Shown: one piece after another, positions 35,276 to 43,845 of the stretch
Numbering within the stretch: position 1 is the first letter of the stretch
Layout of the letters: every line of letters begins with the position of its first letter
Assembly: GCA_029213305.1 (NCBI GenBank)
Contig: JARGPA010000004.1
Location: 62,001-126,000 of the forward strand
Reading direction: 5' to 3'
DNA: 64,000 bases
DNA from: Phycisphaerales bacterium
GTDB taxonomy: Bacteria > Planctomycetota > Phycisphaerae > Phycisphaerales > UBA1924
The notes under the pieces: generated by a model
The model's input: the letters and a program-made list of their open reading frames with translations, nothing else
Told to the model about the DNA's origin: nothing
The model's database searches: none
Made by a program: the position numbers and the translations under genes

Positions 35276-36157
35276 TTATATGTCAGTGAGTTGGTTGTAA
35301 GATTCCGGACGACGATCACGGAAGAACTGCCATGTGTCTCTAACTTCACGAATCATATCGAGATCGAGGTCCGCGATCACAACTTCGTCAGAATCACGAG
35401 ATCCTTCAACCATGATTTGGCCGCGTGGATTACATAAATAAGATTGGCCATAGAACTCACCAATATTCCAAGGCGATTCCATCCCAACACGATTGATAGC
35501 GCCGACATAATACTGATTTGCAACTGCATGTGCAGGCTGCTCGAGTTTCCATAGATACTCACTGAGGCCTGCGACTGTTGCTGATGGATTGAAAACGATT
35601 TCAGCTCCGTTGAGTCCTAGTGCGCGTGCGCCTTCAGGGAAATGTCGATCGTAACAAATGTAGACTCCAATTTTCCCAAAGATCGTGTCAAAAACTGGGT
35701 AGCCACCGTTCCCTGGTTTGAAATAGAACTTTTCCCAGAATCCGGGTTGGCAATGCGGTATGTGATGTTTTCGGTACTTGCCTAGATAGTTCCCTTGTTC
35801 ATCAATTACGGCAGCGGTGTTGTAATAGACTCCAGTCATCGCGACTTCATAAATCGGTACAACCATGACCATCCGATGTTTCTTTGCAAGCTCTTGCATT
35901 AGTTTAATCGTTGGCCCATCAGGAATTGGTTCCGCGATTTCATACCAGCGTTTCTCTTGCTCAGCACAAAAGTATGGGCCATAAAATATTTCTTGCAGAC
36001 AACAGACATTCGCGCCTTTGTCTGCTGCTTCTTCTATAAGTGTGACATGTTTGTCGATCATTGCCTTCTTGATAGCATCAAGATCATCGGAATCGGGCAA
36101 TGCATTAGCTGCTTGAATGAGTGCGGTTCTTGTAATTCTGGGCATGAATACATCCAT
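35276..36157 (-). CDS. Beta-ureidopropionase (nitrilase superfamily)
   Basis: Third step: hydrolyses N-carbamoyl-beta-alanine to beta-alanine, CO2 and ammonia. 293 residues with the nitrilase triad: Glu in LQEIFYGPYF, Lys in GKYRKHHIPH, and Cys in GVYICYDRHFPEGAR. The sequence around KHHIPHCQPGFWEKFYFKPG and GEFYGQSYLCNPRGQ is close to beta-ureidopropionases and N-carbamoylputrescine amidases; the pathway context favours the former. It lies 25 bases after the dehydrogenase gene. Confidence 0.9.
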   Translation of the reverse strand: MDVFMPRITRTALIQAANALPDSDDLDAIKKAMIDKHVTLIEEAADKGANVCCLQEIFYGPYFCAEQEKRWYEIAEPIPDGPTIKLMQELAKKHRMVMVVPIYEVAMTGVYYNTAAVIDEQGNYLGKYRKHHIPHCQPGFWEKFYFKPGNGGYPVFDTIFGKIGVYICYDRHFPEGARALGLNGAEIVFNPSATVAGLSEYLWKLEQPAHAVANQYYVGAINRVGMESPWNIGEFYGQSYLCNPRGQIMVEGSRDSDEVVIADLDLDMIREVRDTWQFFRDRRPESYNQLTDI

Positions 36158-36182
36158 ATTATGTTGAAAAGTGACGAAGTAC

Positions 36183-37679
36183 TTAGATCCACCGTCGGAC
36201 AGTTACCCTAGATTTCGTGAAGAAACGAACACCATCTTCACCGTTGGTGTGTAGATCACCAAAGAATGATTTTTTCCAACCCGAAAATGGGAAGGCCGCC
36301 ATCGGAGCAGGGACTCCAACATTGATACCGATCATGCCTGCTTGGACTGTCGTTTCAAATCGATGAGCGGCATGGCCAGAATCAGTAAACATGACGGACA
36401 TGTTTCCATACTCAGATTTGTTTACCTCTGCGACTGCATCGTCAAGAGAAGATGCTCGAATCACCGAGAGGACAGGTCCAAAAATCTCTTCTGCAACGAT
36501 GCGCATATTTGAAGTTGCATTGTCGAATAGGGTTGGTCCTACAAAGTACCCCTTGTCAGGCATGTCGTGATTTCGTCCATCTGTCAACAAAGTTGCGCCC
36601 TCTTCGATCCCCGCTTCGATAAAATCATGGACTCGATCGTATGCTGCTTCATCTTGGAGTGGTCCCATTTGTGATTTTGCATTGCACCCTCTCCCAGTCT
36701 GAAATGACTTCGCTTTTTCAGCAAGCCCTGGTATTAACCAATCAGCTGCTTCTCCAACTGGGACTACGACTGAGCCTGCAAGACATCGTTGCCCGGTGTT
36801 TCCGAACGCAGAACCAAAGACGCCGTCGATCGCAGCTTCGCGATTCGCATCGGGCATGATGATTGAAAAGTTTTTTGCGCCACACATACATTGGACTCGT
36901 TTGTTGTGTGCACAACCGGTTGAGTAAATGTATTTGCCTGCCTGAGTAGAACCTACAAATGAGACAGCTTGAACATCGTCATGTTTGATTAGGTGATTGA
37001 CGACATCTGGACCGCCGTGCACAAGGTTGAGTACTCCTTCAGGAAATCCTGCTTCATGAGCGAGTTCCATCGCGCGGATTGATGACATCGGATCCCGTTC
37101 GGATGGTTTAAGTACAAATGTATTCCCACATGCAACAGCCATCGGCCACATCCAAAGTGGAACCATCATTGGGAAGTTGAATGGAGTGATTCCGACACAT
37201 ACTCCGATTGGCAAACGATCCACTGATGAATCAATACCAACTCCACCCTCATCTTGAGTTCGACAGAAAGATGACGATACTGCGATCTGAGGAAGTGTTC
37301 TGCCCATCATCAGGATGGGGGCGCCACACGCGTGTTCAATACAATCGATCCCTCTTCGAACTGATCCGATTGCTTCTGCAGTAGTTTTTCCATGTTCTTG
37401 AACAATGATCTCTGCAAGTTCATCTACATGTTGCTCGAGAATCGTTTTATACTTAAAGAGATGTTGGATTCGATCACCAACAGGAGTTGATGACCATGCA
37501 GGGAATGCAGCGTGCGCTGCCTGAACCGCATTCTCTGCTGCAACAACATCATCAAGGGCAACCGAGGAGATGGGTTCTTGCGTTCCCGGGTTGAAGTTGG
37601 TTCTCATCTGACTGCTTGATGGGGCATGGCTTTTCCCAGAATACAAATGATGAAGAACTGGGGTTTGTGATTCAGGCAT
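36183..37679 (-). CDS. mmsA: CoA-acylating methylmalonate-semialdehyde dehydrogenase
   Basis: Final step: oxidises malonate or methylmalonate semialdehyde to acetyl-CoA or propionyl-CoA with NAD+ and CoA. 498 residues from ATG 37679 (AGGA ten bases upstream; an ATG at 37724 overlaps the proposed promoter and is rejected). Motifs: PIGVCVGITPFNFPMMVPLWM, EHGKTTAEA, FVGSTQAGKYI, catalytic Cys in NTGQRCLAGS, and EIFGPVLSV. First gene of the five-gene leftward operon that ends with hydA. It may also serve valine or inositol breakdown, the other roles of this family. Confidence 0.9.
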   Translation of the reverse strand: MPESQTPVLHHLYSGKSHAPSSSQMRTNFNPGTQEPISSVALDDVVAAENAVQAAHAAFPAWSSTPVGDRIQHLFKYKTILEQHVDELAEIIVQEHGKTTAEAIGSVRRGIDCIEHACGAPILMMGRTLPQIAVSSSFCRTQDEGGVGIDSSVDRLPIGVCVGITPFNFPMMVPLWMWPMAVACGNTFVLKPSERDPMSSIRAMELAHEAGFPEGVLNLVHGGPDVVNHLIKHDDVQAVSFVGSTQAGKYIYSTGCAHNKRVQCMCGAKNFSIIMPDANREAAIDGVFGSAFGNTGQRCLAGSVVVPVGEAADWLIPGLAEKAKSFQTGRGCNAKSQMGPLQDEAAYDRVHDFIEAGIEEGATLLTDGRNHDMPDKGYFVGPTLFDNATSNMRIVAEEIFGPVLSVIRASSLDDAVAEVNKSEYGNMSVMFTDSGHAAHRFETTVQAGMIGINVGVPAPMAAFPFSGWKKSFFGDLHTNGEDGVRFFTKSRVTVRRWI

Positions 37680-37719
37680 AAGGGAAATGTCCTTGTCTTG
37701 AAAATCTTTGATGATTCCG

Positions 37720-37748
37720 ATCACGAGTTTTTATACTGCAATCGTGAT
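37720..37748 (-). promoter_or_regulatory. Candidate operator and promoter of the pyrimidine-degradation operon
   Basis: A perfect inverted repeat, ATCACGA (37720-37726) and TCGTGAT (37742-37748), has a 15-base spacer, so its half-site centres are 22 bases (about two helical turns) apart. Between the arms on the minus strand lies a TATAAA -10 box (37735 down to 37730), with TTGTGC 17 bases upstream. A second promoter reading is TTGCAG-17-CATAAT slightly upstream. A dimeric regulator binding both arms would cover the polymerase site, suggesting repression relieved by a pathway intermediate. Confidence 0.5.
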
Positions 37749-37926
37749 TATGGCACAAAAATCAATAATCTGCAAGTAGAACTTGGGTTCGAGACAACAA
37801 TCCAAAGGGCTTCATTGCAACTGATCTGTCGAAATCTGGTAAGATATTGAATCGGCGACTCCGCTGAATCGGGTTTCTCAATCGACATTTTGACATTTTT
37901 CTTAGGCGAACAGCCAAAGGATAGAT

Positions 37927-39861
37927 ATGCACAGATTTCAATTCGTAATTAAACAGTCTGGGCTCATAGGAGCAATTGGCGCGATGGCCATGATCCCAAA
38001 CAGTGCTTATGCACAGTTTGATGGTTATCTTGATCATAATGGATTACGCGATGCAATGAGAACAATCGCGAGCAAAAGTACTGACGCAGAACTCCGATCA
38101 CTTGGTAAGAGTCTTGACGGTATTCAGATTGAATACCTGACACTTTCTGGTTCAATAGATAATGCGGATAAAAAACCAGCAGTGCTCATCACCGCTGGAA
38201 TTGATGGACGGCACTTGGTTGGAACCGAAACTGCGATTCGACTTGCACGGCGCATTCTTGAAGAGCACAATGACATCCTTGATGAAGTTACAATTTATGT
38301 TGTTCCCAGATTGAATCCTGATGGCGCAAACCAGAACCTGAATTCGATGACGAGGGGGGCAATAGGTAACAATCGTGTCATTGATGCAGATCGGGATCGT
38401 ACGATTGATGAAGATAGATTTGATGATCTAAATGGAGATGGATTCATTACAACGATGCGCCGACTGAACCCTCCGATTGATGATCAACCTACCCATCTCG
38501 TAGATCCAGAGGATCCTCGTCTATCTATCAAACCTGACTTAGATGAGGGGCAAAGAGCGACATTTACTCTGTATAGTGAGGGGTTGGATAATGATGGTGA
38601 CGGTCTATTAAACGAAGATGGTACAAATGGTGTGAATCTGAATCAGAACTTCATGCATATGTGGCCAGAACATGAAACCCATGCGGGGCGATATCCGCTT
38701 TCAGAACCAGAGTCGAAAGCGATTGCGAAGTTTGTGTTTGATCATGAAAATATCGTGATTGCTTATACCCTTGGAGAACACGACAACCTAGTTAACTTAC
38801 CTGATACAAAGGGGAAAGATATCTCGGGAAGAGCACCCAAGGGCATCAATGAAAAAGATGCAGATCTATATAAGCGCATCGGTAAAATGTACAAAGACAT
38901 TTCGTCACAAGATTCAGCTGAGAAAGAAAGTGTCGCAGGAAGTTTTCATGCATGGCTCTACGCCCAAAGAGGAATTCCAAGCTTTGCTTCTTCAGTCTGG
39001 AGTTTGCCTAAGTTAGAAGCAGATTCTGCAGAGAATGATGATGGCGCTTCAGAAGAAACAACACTAGATTCAGTGAATGTCCCCAAACTCACTCCATCTG
39101 GTATTGGAGATATCAGTCAGGAAACTGTTGATGAACTTATTGCCGCGTATGAAGCTGAATACGGAGAGCCTATCGATACAAGTATGATGGATATGGTGAC
39201 TCCAGAGATGATCATTGGTTTCGCGGCACAAGCAGGAATTGAAGTTCAGCGAGTTCCTGAAGAACCAGAACCAGAAGCAGAAAAGACTCCAAAATCGAAG
39301 AAAGCTGGACAGAAGAAAGAGCTCAGCGAAGACGCAAAATGGCTAGCGTATTTCGAACAAGAAAACTTCCAAGGGTTTGTTCCTTGGGAGCAGATTAATC
39401 ATCCAACATTTGGTTTAGTTGAAGTAGGAGGATTTATTCCACTAGCAAAGACGAATCCTCCATCTTCTAAGTTAGATGAGATAGCAGCAGAGCAAACAGA
39501 CTTTGTTGTTCAACTGATCGAAGCGAGGCCGATGGTTACGACAGTTGGTCCCGAAATCAAACGACTCGCAGATGGAATCTTTGAGATAACTATTGCGATT
39601 GTAAATGATGGAAAAATGCCTACATCAACTGTGTTCTCTCAATCAAGTCGAACTATTCGTCCAAGTATTGTTAGTATTTCTAGCGATGTTGATCACATCA
39701 TTGAAGGGAGAAGGGTTTCTCGCGTCTGGGGAATTAATGCAGATGGGGGAAGATCCGAACATCACTGGATCATTCGTTCTACTGACATTGATCAAGAGTT
39801 CATCACGATCAATGATCCACGATTCGGGAATCACACTCTTCGTTTGGGAGATCAACAATGA
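37927..39861 (+). CDS. Secreted M14-like pseudopeptidase (active-site residues replaced)
   Basis: 644 residues with signal peptide (cleavage near SAYA-Q, about 29) and a clear M14 zinc-carboxypeptidase scaffold (VVPRLNPDGANQN, repeated DxDGDG-like acidic loops such as DDLNGDGFI and GLDNDGDGLLNEDG). Compared with the next gene, every key site differs. The HxxE zinc motif reads D93-G-R-H96; the second zinc His position is Gly283 (a His sits two residues on at 285); the substrate-binding NRN reads LNQNF; the catalytic Glu is Ser356. An acidic, Lys-rich linker (about 385-475, with PEEPEPEAEKTPKSKKAG) and a C-terminal beta domain follow. AAAGGA precedes the ATG. Its stop overlaps the next start by four bases, so the two are translationally coupled. 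Confidence 0.82.
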   Translation: MHRFQFVIKQSGLIGAIGAMAMIPNSAYAQFDGYLDHNGLRDAMRTIASKSTDAELRSLGKSLDGIQIEYLTLSGSIDNADKKPAVLITAGIDGRHLVGTETAIRLARRILEEHNDILDEVTIYVVPRLNPDGANQNLNSMTRGAIGNNRVIDADRDRTIDEDRFDDLNGDGFITTMRRLNPPIDDQPTHLVDPEDPRLSIKPDLDEGQRATFTLYSEGLDNDGDGLLNEDGTNGVNLNQNFMHMWPEHETHAGRYPLSEPESKAIAKFVFDHENIVIAYTLGEHDNLVNLPDTKGKDISGRAPKGINEKDADLYKRIGKMYKDISSQDSAEKESVAGSFHAWLYAQRGIPSFASSVWSLPKLEADSAENDDGASEETTLDSVNVPKLTPSGIGDISQETVDELIAAYEAEYGEPIDTSMMDMVTPEMIIGFAAQAGIEVQRVPEEPEPEAEKTPKSKKAGQKKELSEDAKWLAYFEQENFQGFVPWEQINHPTFGLVEVGGFIPLAKTNPPSSKLDEIAAEQTDFVVQLIEARPMVTTVGPEIKRLADGIFEITIAIVNDGKMPTSTVFSQSSRTIRPSIVSISSDVDHIIEGRRVSRVWGINADGGRSEHHWIIRSTDIDQEFITINDPRFGNHTLRLGDQQ

Positions 39862-41615
39862 AAAATACACTTCGTTCTATCACAATCATGGGTGCTTTGG
39901 CAGTATCAAGTTTGTTTGCTCCCATGACATTGGCGCAGCAGCAAGTTCCGTCCAAAGTTGATATTTCTTGGAATCGATATTATGACTCAGACGAAACCAC
40001 AGAAATAGTTCACAAACTGGTCAAAGCATATCCAGATCTACTCAGTGTTGAATCCCTTGGAAAATCCGAGCAAGGGCGTGATTTATGGGTAATCACACTA
40101 AATAACAAGAAAACAGGTAAAGACACTGACAAGCCTGCAATGTATATCGATGGAAATGTGCATGGTAATGAAATTCAGGCTACTGAAACCGTGCTTTACT
40201 CGATATGGTACCTCACCAAAAGCTATGGCGAAGTGGATCAACTTACCGAACTAATTGATCGTGTTGCATTCTATTTTGTGCCATCACAAAATCCAGACGG
40301 GAGAGCAGAATGGTTTGCAAATCCAAACTCGCCTCACTCTGCGAGAACAGGCCAGAGACCAACGGATAATGATTATGATGGACAACTAGATGAAGATGGT
40401 CCCGATGATCTCGACGGAGACGGACATATCACTCAGATGTGGAAGATTGATCCAAATGGTCGTTATCGAAGAAATGAAATAGATCCACGAATCATTGAGC
40501 GAGCTCCCCAAGGAGTGGATGGGAATCTAACAAGACTTGGATCTGAAGGCATTGATAATGATGGGGATGGTCAGGTCAATGAAGACGGTCCAGGTGGTTA
40601 TGACATGAATCGTAATTGGGCAAGTGATTGGCAACCCAACTACATCCAGTACGGAGCGGGTGAATACCCTTTTGATAGTCTTGAAACCAATGTGGTCGCT
40701 CAGTTCATACTTAAACATCCGAACATCGCCGCTGGACAAAGTTACCACAATACAGGTGGGATGATGCTTCGTGGTCCTGGTGCAAGTTATCTCGATAAAC
40801 TCTATTCAAGAAGTGATCGGAATGTGTATGACCAACTAGGGAAAGCGGGAGAGGATCTCTTACCGTATTACGATTACATGGTTATTCATGCAGATTTGTA
40901 CACAGTCCACGGCGGATTCGTGAACTGGCTCGCAGAGGGGTTGGGGATTGTGAGTTTCACAAATGAACTCTGGACAGATTCTCGAATCATGCCTGATCCA
41001 AGTCGAGAGTTTACTCAAGAAGAACGAATGCATTGGCAAGATCGAATGCTCTTTGGCCAGACATTTACAGATTTCACTGAGTACGAGCACCCGCAACATG
41101 GCCAAGTTCTTATTGGTGGGGGAACAAAGTATTCATCACGAGTAACTCCTCCTTTCATGTTGGAAGAGGGATGTCACCGAAACTTCGCATTCACTATGTT
41201 CCATGCACAGAATATGCCTGATCTACAGTTTAAATGGGCAGGAGTAAAGCAACTCGAAGATCAACTATGGGAAATCACAGTTGAAATTGAAAACACAAAG
41301 ATCATTCCTACCCGCCTAGGGATTTCAGCAACGAAGAAGATCGGATTTCCAGACATGCTCACTATTGAAGGCGTGACTCCTGTACTTGCTGGGACTGTGA
41401 GCAATCGTTACGACCGAACATTGAATCCTGTAGATGAACGCCCTGAACGGATGTTGATCGAAAGTGGGATTCGTGGTAAATCGATGAGCACATTCCGTTA
41501 TCTCGTAACTGGAAAATCGGGGACTAGAGTCAAACTGGGTTATTCTGCAGAGAAGGCAAGTGACATTCACGCAGAGTTCCATTTAAAACCAGGTGAGATC
41601 GATTTCGCTGATTGA
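39858..41615 (+). CDS. Secreted M14-family zinc carboxypeptidase
   Basis: 585 residues with signal peptide (about 1-26, ending TLAQ). Intact M14 active site: zinc HxxE as H102-G-N-E105 in GNVHGNEIQATE, second zinc His297 in QSYHNTGG, substrate-binding Asn-Arg in YDMNRNW, catalytic Glu370 in SFTNELW. It shares with its upstream neighbour the unusual acidic insertions (DNDYDGQLDEDG, LDGDGHITQ, GIDNDGDGQVNEDG), which resemble calcium-binding DxDxDG loops. The C-terminal 130 residues form a beta domain. It would remove C-terminal residues from peptides outside the cytoplasm; the coupled inactive paralogue may be its partner subunit or inhibitor. A stem-loop follows. Confidence 0.9.
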   Translation: MKNTLRSITIMGALAVSSLFAPMTLAQQQVPSKVDISWNRYYDSDETTEIVHKLVKAYPDLLSVESLGKSEQGRDLWVITLNNKKTGKDTDKPAMYIDGNVHGNEIQATETVLYSIWYLTKSYGEVDQLTELIDRVAFYFVPSQNPDGRAEWFANPNSPHSARTGQRPTDNDYDGQLDEDGPDDLDGDGHITQMWKIDPNGRYRRNEIDPRIIERAPQGVDGNLTRLGSEGIDNDGDGQVNEDGPGGYDMNRNWASDWQPNYIQYGAGEYPFDSLETNVVAQFILKHPNIAAGQSYHNTGGMMLRGPGASYLDKLYSRSDRNVYDQLGKAGEDLLPYYDYMVIHADLYTVHGGFVNWLAEGLGIVSFTNELWTDSRIMPDPSREFTQEERMHWQDRMLFGQTFTDFTEYEHPQHGQVLIGGGTKYSSRVTPPFMLEEGCHRNFAFTMFHAQNMPDLQFKWAGVKQLEDQLWEITVEIENTKIIPTRLGISATKKIGFPDMLTIEGVTPVLAGTVSNRYDRTLNPVDERPERMLIESGIRGKSMSTFRYLVTGKSGTRVKLGYSAEKASDIHAEFHLKPGEIDFAD

Positions 41616-41641
41616 TATCTATTTTCAGATCTAAAGAAGAG

Positions 41642-41686
41642 CAAGGCCGAATTGGATGATCAGTAGATCATTTTTCGGCCTTGTTT
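41642..41686 (+). terminator. Probable terminator of the M14 pair
   Basis: Ten-bp arms CAAGGCCGAA (41642-41651) and TTCGGCCTTG (41674-41683) enclose a 22-base loop that itself can fold, followed by TTT. The T-tract is short, so efficiency is uncertain. The remainder of 41687-41819 shows no gene. Confidence 0.65.
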
Positions 41687-41819
41687 AACAATGCATGAGA
41701 TTAATGCACTCTTTAAAACCTTTGTTAGATAGATTTTCATGTGTCAGTCAATGGAATCCTAGTCTTTTTTAGTGGATAGGAAGTTAGATCTAGAGAAGTA
41801 AAGAGCTTGCAAAAAGAAC

Positions 41820-41841
41820 AAAACCCCGTAAAACGGGGTTT
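41820..41841 (-). terminator. Terminator after tRNA-Arg
   Basis: On the minus strand, AAACCCCG pairs with CGGGGTTT around a TTTTA loop, followed by a T-rich tract, directly after the 3' end of the tRNA. Confidence 0.8.
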
Positions 41842-41847
41842 GTGAAG

Positions 41848-41921
41848 CACGCGCGGAAGGATTCGAACCCTCAACCTCCTGATCCGTAGTCAGGTGCTCT
41901 ATCCAGTTGAGCTACGCACGC
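41848..41921 (-). tRNA. tRNA-Arg (anticodon ACG)
   Basis: All four arms fold: acceptor GCGTGCG/CGCGCGT, D-arm GCTC/GAGC, anticodon stem CCTGA/TCAGG with loop CTACGGA (ACG, read as ICG after deamination), T-arm with TTCGAAT loop. G1 pairs with U72 as a wobble and the discriminator base is G. CCA is not encoded. It reads CGU, CGC and CGA arginine codons. Confidence 0.95.
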
Positions 41922-42024
41922 ATCAGCTGATTTCTCAGCGGGTATAAGGGTAAGCTGGGTAGACTCAAATTGCAAGTTCATCAGCCCGTAGAGGTTGATT
42001 TCTTTGATATTGAGGCAACAATAT

Positions 42025-42047
42025 CCCTCCGAAGGGAGAGATCTCCC
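42025..42047 (+). promoter_or_regulatory. Alternative hairpins in the rpsT leader
   Basis: GGGAG (42034-42038) can pair with downstream CTCCC (42043-42047, loop AGAT). The same bases can instead pair with upstream CCCT or CTCC (42025-42030). The two folds exclude each other and end about 28 bases before the rpsT start. S20 is autoregulated in E. coli at translation, so a switchable leader would be plausible here. Confidence 0.35.
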
Positions 42048-42075
42048 AGATTGACTATATTAGGAAAAAGACCAC

Positions 42076-42345
42076 ATGGCTCATTCGAACTCTGCTAAAA
42101 AACGCATCCGTCAAAACCTCACTAGCCGCGCTCTCAATCGCTGGCGTATGAAGTCAATGCGTGAGGCAATCAAAGGCTTTGAAGTTGCTCTCGTCAGCGG
42201 CTCAAACGATGAAGCAACTAAGGCATACCGCGCTGCTTCAGCAATCGTAGATCGTACTGCTCAAGTTGGTGTCATCCATGGCAATCAAGCAGCACGCAGA
42301 AAAAGCAGAATGAATACTCGCCTCAAGGCGAAGGTTCTCGGCTAA
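42076..42345 (+). CDS. rpsT: 30S ribosomal protein S20
   Basis: 89 residues, the usual size. Starts MAHSNSAKKRIRQNLTSRA, continues with the basic helical core and the TQVG-like segment AQVGVIHGNQAARRKSRM, which corresponds to the family's KGIIHKNKAARRKSRL. It binds 16S rRNA and stabilises the 30S body. AGGAAAAAG precedes the ATG. Single-gene unit with a terminator downstream. Confidence 0.95.
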   Translation: MAHSNSAKKRIRQNLTSRALNRWRMKSMREAIKGFEVALVSGSNDEATKAYRAASAIVDRTAQVGVIHGNQAARRKSRMNTRLKAKVLG

Positions 42346-42407
42346 AAAACTTGCGTGTTGACAGAGCTCAACGCGGAAACATTTACAGCTAATACAGACA
42401 ATATATC

Positions 42408-42437
42408 TCGCTCGATCAAACATGGTCGAGCGATTTT
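42408..42437 (+). terminator. Rho-independent terminator of rpsT
   Basis: TCGCTCGA (42408-42415) pairs with TCGAGCGA (42426-42433) around a ten-base loop, then TTTT. Confidence 0.82.
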
Positions 42438-42498
42438 CTATATATTGGCGGTTCAACTGGGGAGATATGCCATTTTCATGGCTTGAATATTCGGGACG

Positions 42499-43320
42499 AT
42501 GAGCCAACGAAGTAATAAACAACCTGCGATATTGCCGACTCAAATTAGGTCGGGAGCCCGGCCCGCATACGGCGGATATTTCTGGCTGTCTTCACACCCA
42601 TTACACATCCTTGTTTTCCTTCTACCAGTCATCGCATTTTATGAAATTGGTTCAGTTGGTTTGTTTGGAGACGGCGGGATTGCGAAGTTAGAAGCTCAAG
42701 ATTTGCTTGTTCGATTCTTTGATTTGTTCGGAGTGCTTGGACTCCATCTACCAGCCTTCGCACTCATTGTGACGCTTATTGCACAACATGTGTTAAGTAA
42801 GGAACCATGGAAAATCGTTCCGATTGTTCCATTTGCAATGATCGCTGAATCAGCATTCTTGACTGGGCCACTCATCGTCATGGTGATCATCCTGAACCCA
42901 CAATCTTCTGTCATGATGCAACTCACGACTCAAGTGAATCCAGTTTCAACACCTGAATCTCATACTTTCTTGGAAGGGCTCTATCTCTCGTTCGGAGCAG
43001 GATTATATGAAGAGATGCTCTTCAGGTTGGTATTCATCACGATCCTTCATTTCCTTGTTACAGATGTACTTGGATTCAAGGACAAAGTAGGGAAGACCTT
43101 TGCGATTATCATTTCTGCAATTGCATTTGCTTGGCTCCATGACGGAGTTTATCTCCGAGGGAGCGGCCTCAACTTCAGGCTCGCGAGCTTTTATGTGCTT
43201 GCTGGAGTCTACTTTGGGATTCTGTTTTTATCCCGTGGACTCGGAATCGCAGTTGGAGCTCATCTGATGTATGACATACTTGTATTTGTTGTTATGCCTG
43301 GAATCCAGGATCAATCCTGA
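42499..43320 (+). CDS. CPBP-family intramembrane metalloprotease
   Basis: 273 residues with about seven membrane helices. Catalytic motifs: GLYEEMLFR (EExxxR) and FAWLH (FxxxH). A third expected His or Asn motif, near VGAHLMYDILVFV, is also present. Members include Rce1-like CAAX proteases and bacteriocin-self-immunity proteins; substrate here unknown. Monocistronic, between rpsT and a small unknown gene. Confidence 0.85.
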   Translation: MSQRSNKQPAILPTQIRSGARPAYGGYFWLSSHPLHILVFLLPVIAFYEIGSVGLFGDGGIAKLEAQDLLVRFFDLFGVLGLHLPAFALIVTLIAQHVLSKEPWKIVPIVPFAMIAESAFLTGPLIVMVIILNPQSSVMMQLTTQVNPVSTPESHTFLEGLYLSFGAGLYEEMLFRLVFITILHFLVTDVLGFKDKVGKTFAIIISAIAFAWLHDGVYLRGSGLNFRLASFYVLAGVYFGILFLSRGLGIAVGAHLMYDILVFVVMPGIQDQS

Positions 43321-43441
43321 GAGATTGATGCTCAATATTTGCCCGTTCTATCACAGGAATTGAGGTAAATGTAAATCATGCAAGCATTCATTCGAGCATT
43401 CTGATACATTGAGATTGAGATTACATCTTTGGGGTCGCGAA

Positions 43442-43750
43442 ATGTCTGATTTAGGATTCGCTATCGATGATTTGTACGCCTCAGGTTGGTGGCCAGCCTC
43501 GGGGGATCGCTGCATCCAATATGATGACGGGCGCTGGTACCCTGATGAATCATTGATAGGCCAGTATTTTGCACAATCTATTGCTCATCCGAAGATAAAA
43601 CCCACAGGATCATCTCATACTGTGGAAGTGCATTGGTACTCCCCAACAAGTGGTCAACACTCAGTTCTCGGTCGTTCTCGAACCGAAGCAATGATTCTCG
43701 CATTTACGAGTCTGTATAGAGAATCACAGGCCATGCAGAAACAGCTTTAG
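43442..43750 (+). CDS. Small protein of unknown function
   Basis: 102 residues from ATG 43442, the Met after GGGGTCGCGAA. No membrane segment. Trp- and Tyr-rich N-terminal half (YASGWWPASGDRCIQYDDGRWYP) and a helical C-terminus (RTEAMILAFTSLYRESQAMQ). I recognise no family; the aromatic core suggests a folded cytoplasmic protein. It sits upstream of tRNA-Glu on the same strand. Confidence 0.55.
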   Translation: MSDLGFAIDDLYASGWWPASGDRCIQYDDGRWYPDESLIGQYFAQSIAHPKIKPTGSSHTVEVHWYSPTSGQHSVLGRSRTEAMILAFTSLYRESQAMQKQL

Positions 43751-43797
43751 AACTGTTGGTATTTCCGTAAATCATCAGAACTTGTACTCCATGAAAC

Positions 43798-43825
43798 TTG
43801 ACGATCGACTTTGATCGCGTATTAT
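43798..43825 (+). promoter_or_regulatory. Promoter of tRNA-Glu
   Basis: -35 TTGACG (43798-43803), 16-base spacer, -10 TATTAT (43820-43825). The predicted start near 43832 lies just before the tRNA at 43846. Confidence 0.6.
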
Positions 43826-43845
43826 TCCCCCTGACAACTGTCCTT

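Noticed and set aside
41616-42075. Possible integration site or mobile element at tRNA-Arg
   Set aside because: No integrase, no direct repeat of the tRNA end and normal housekeeping genes on both sides.
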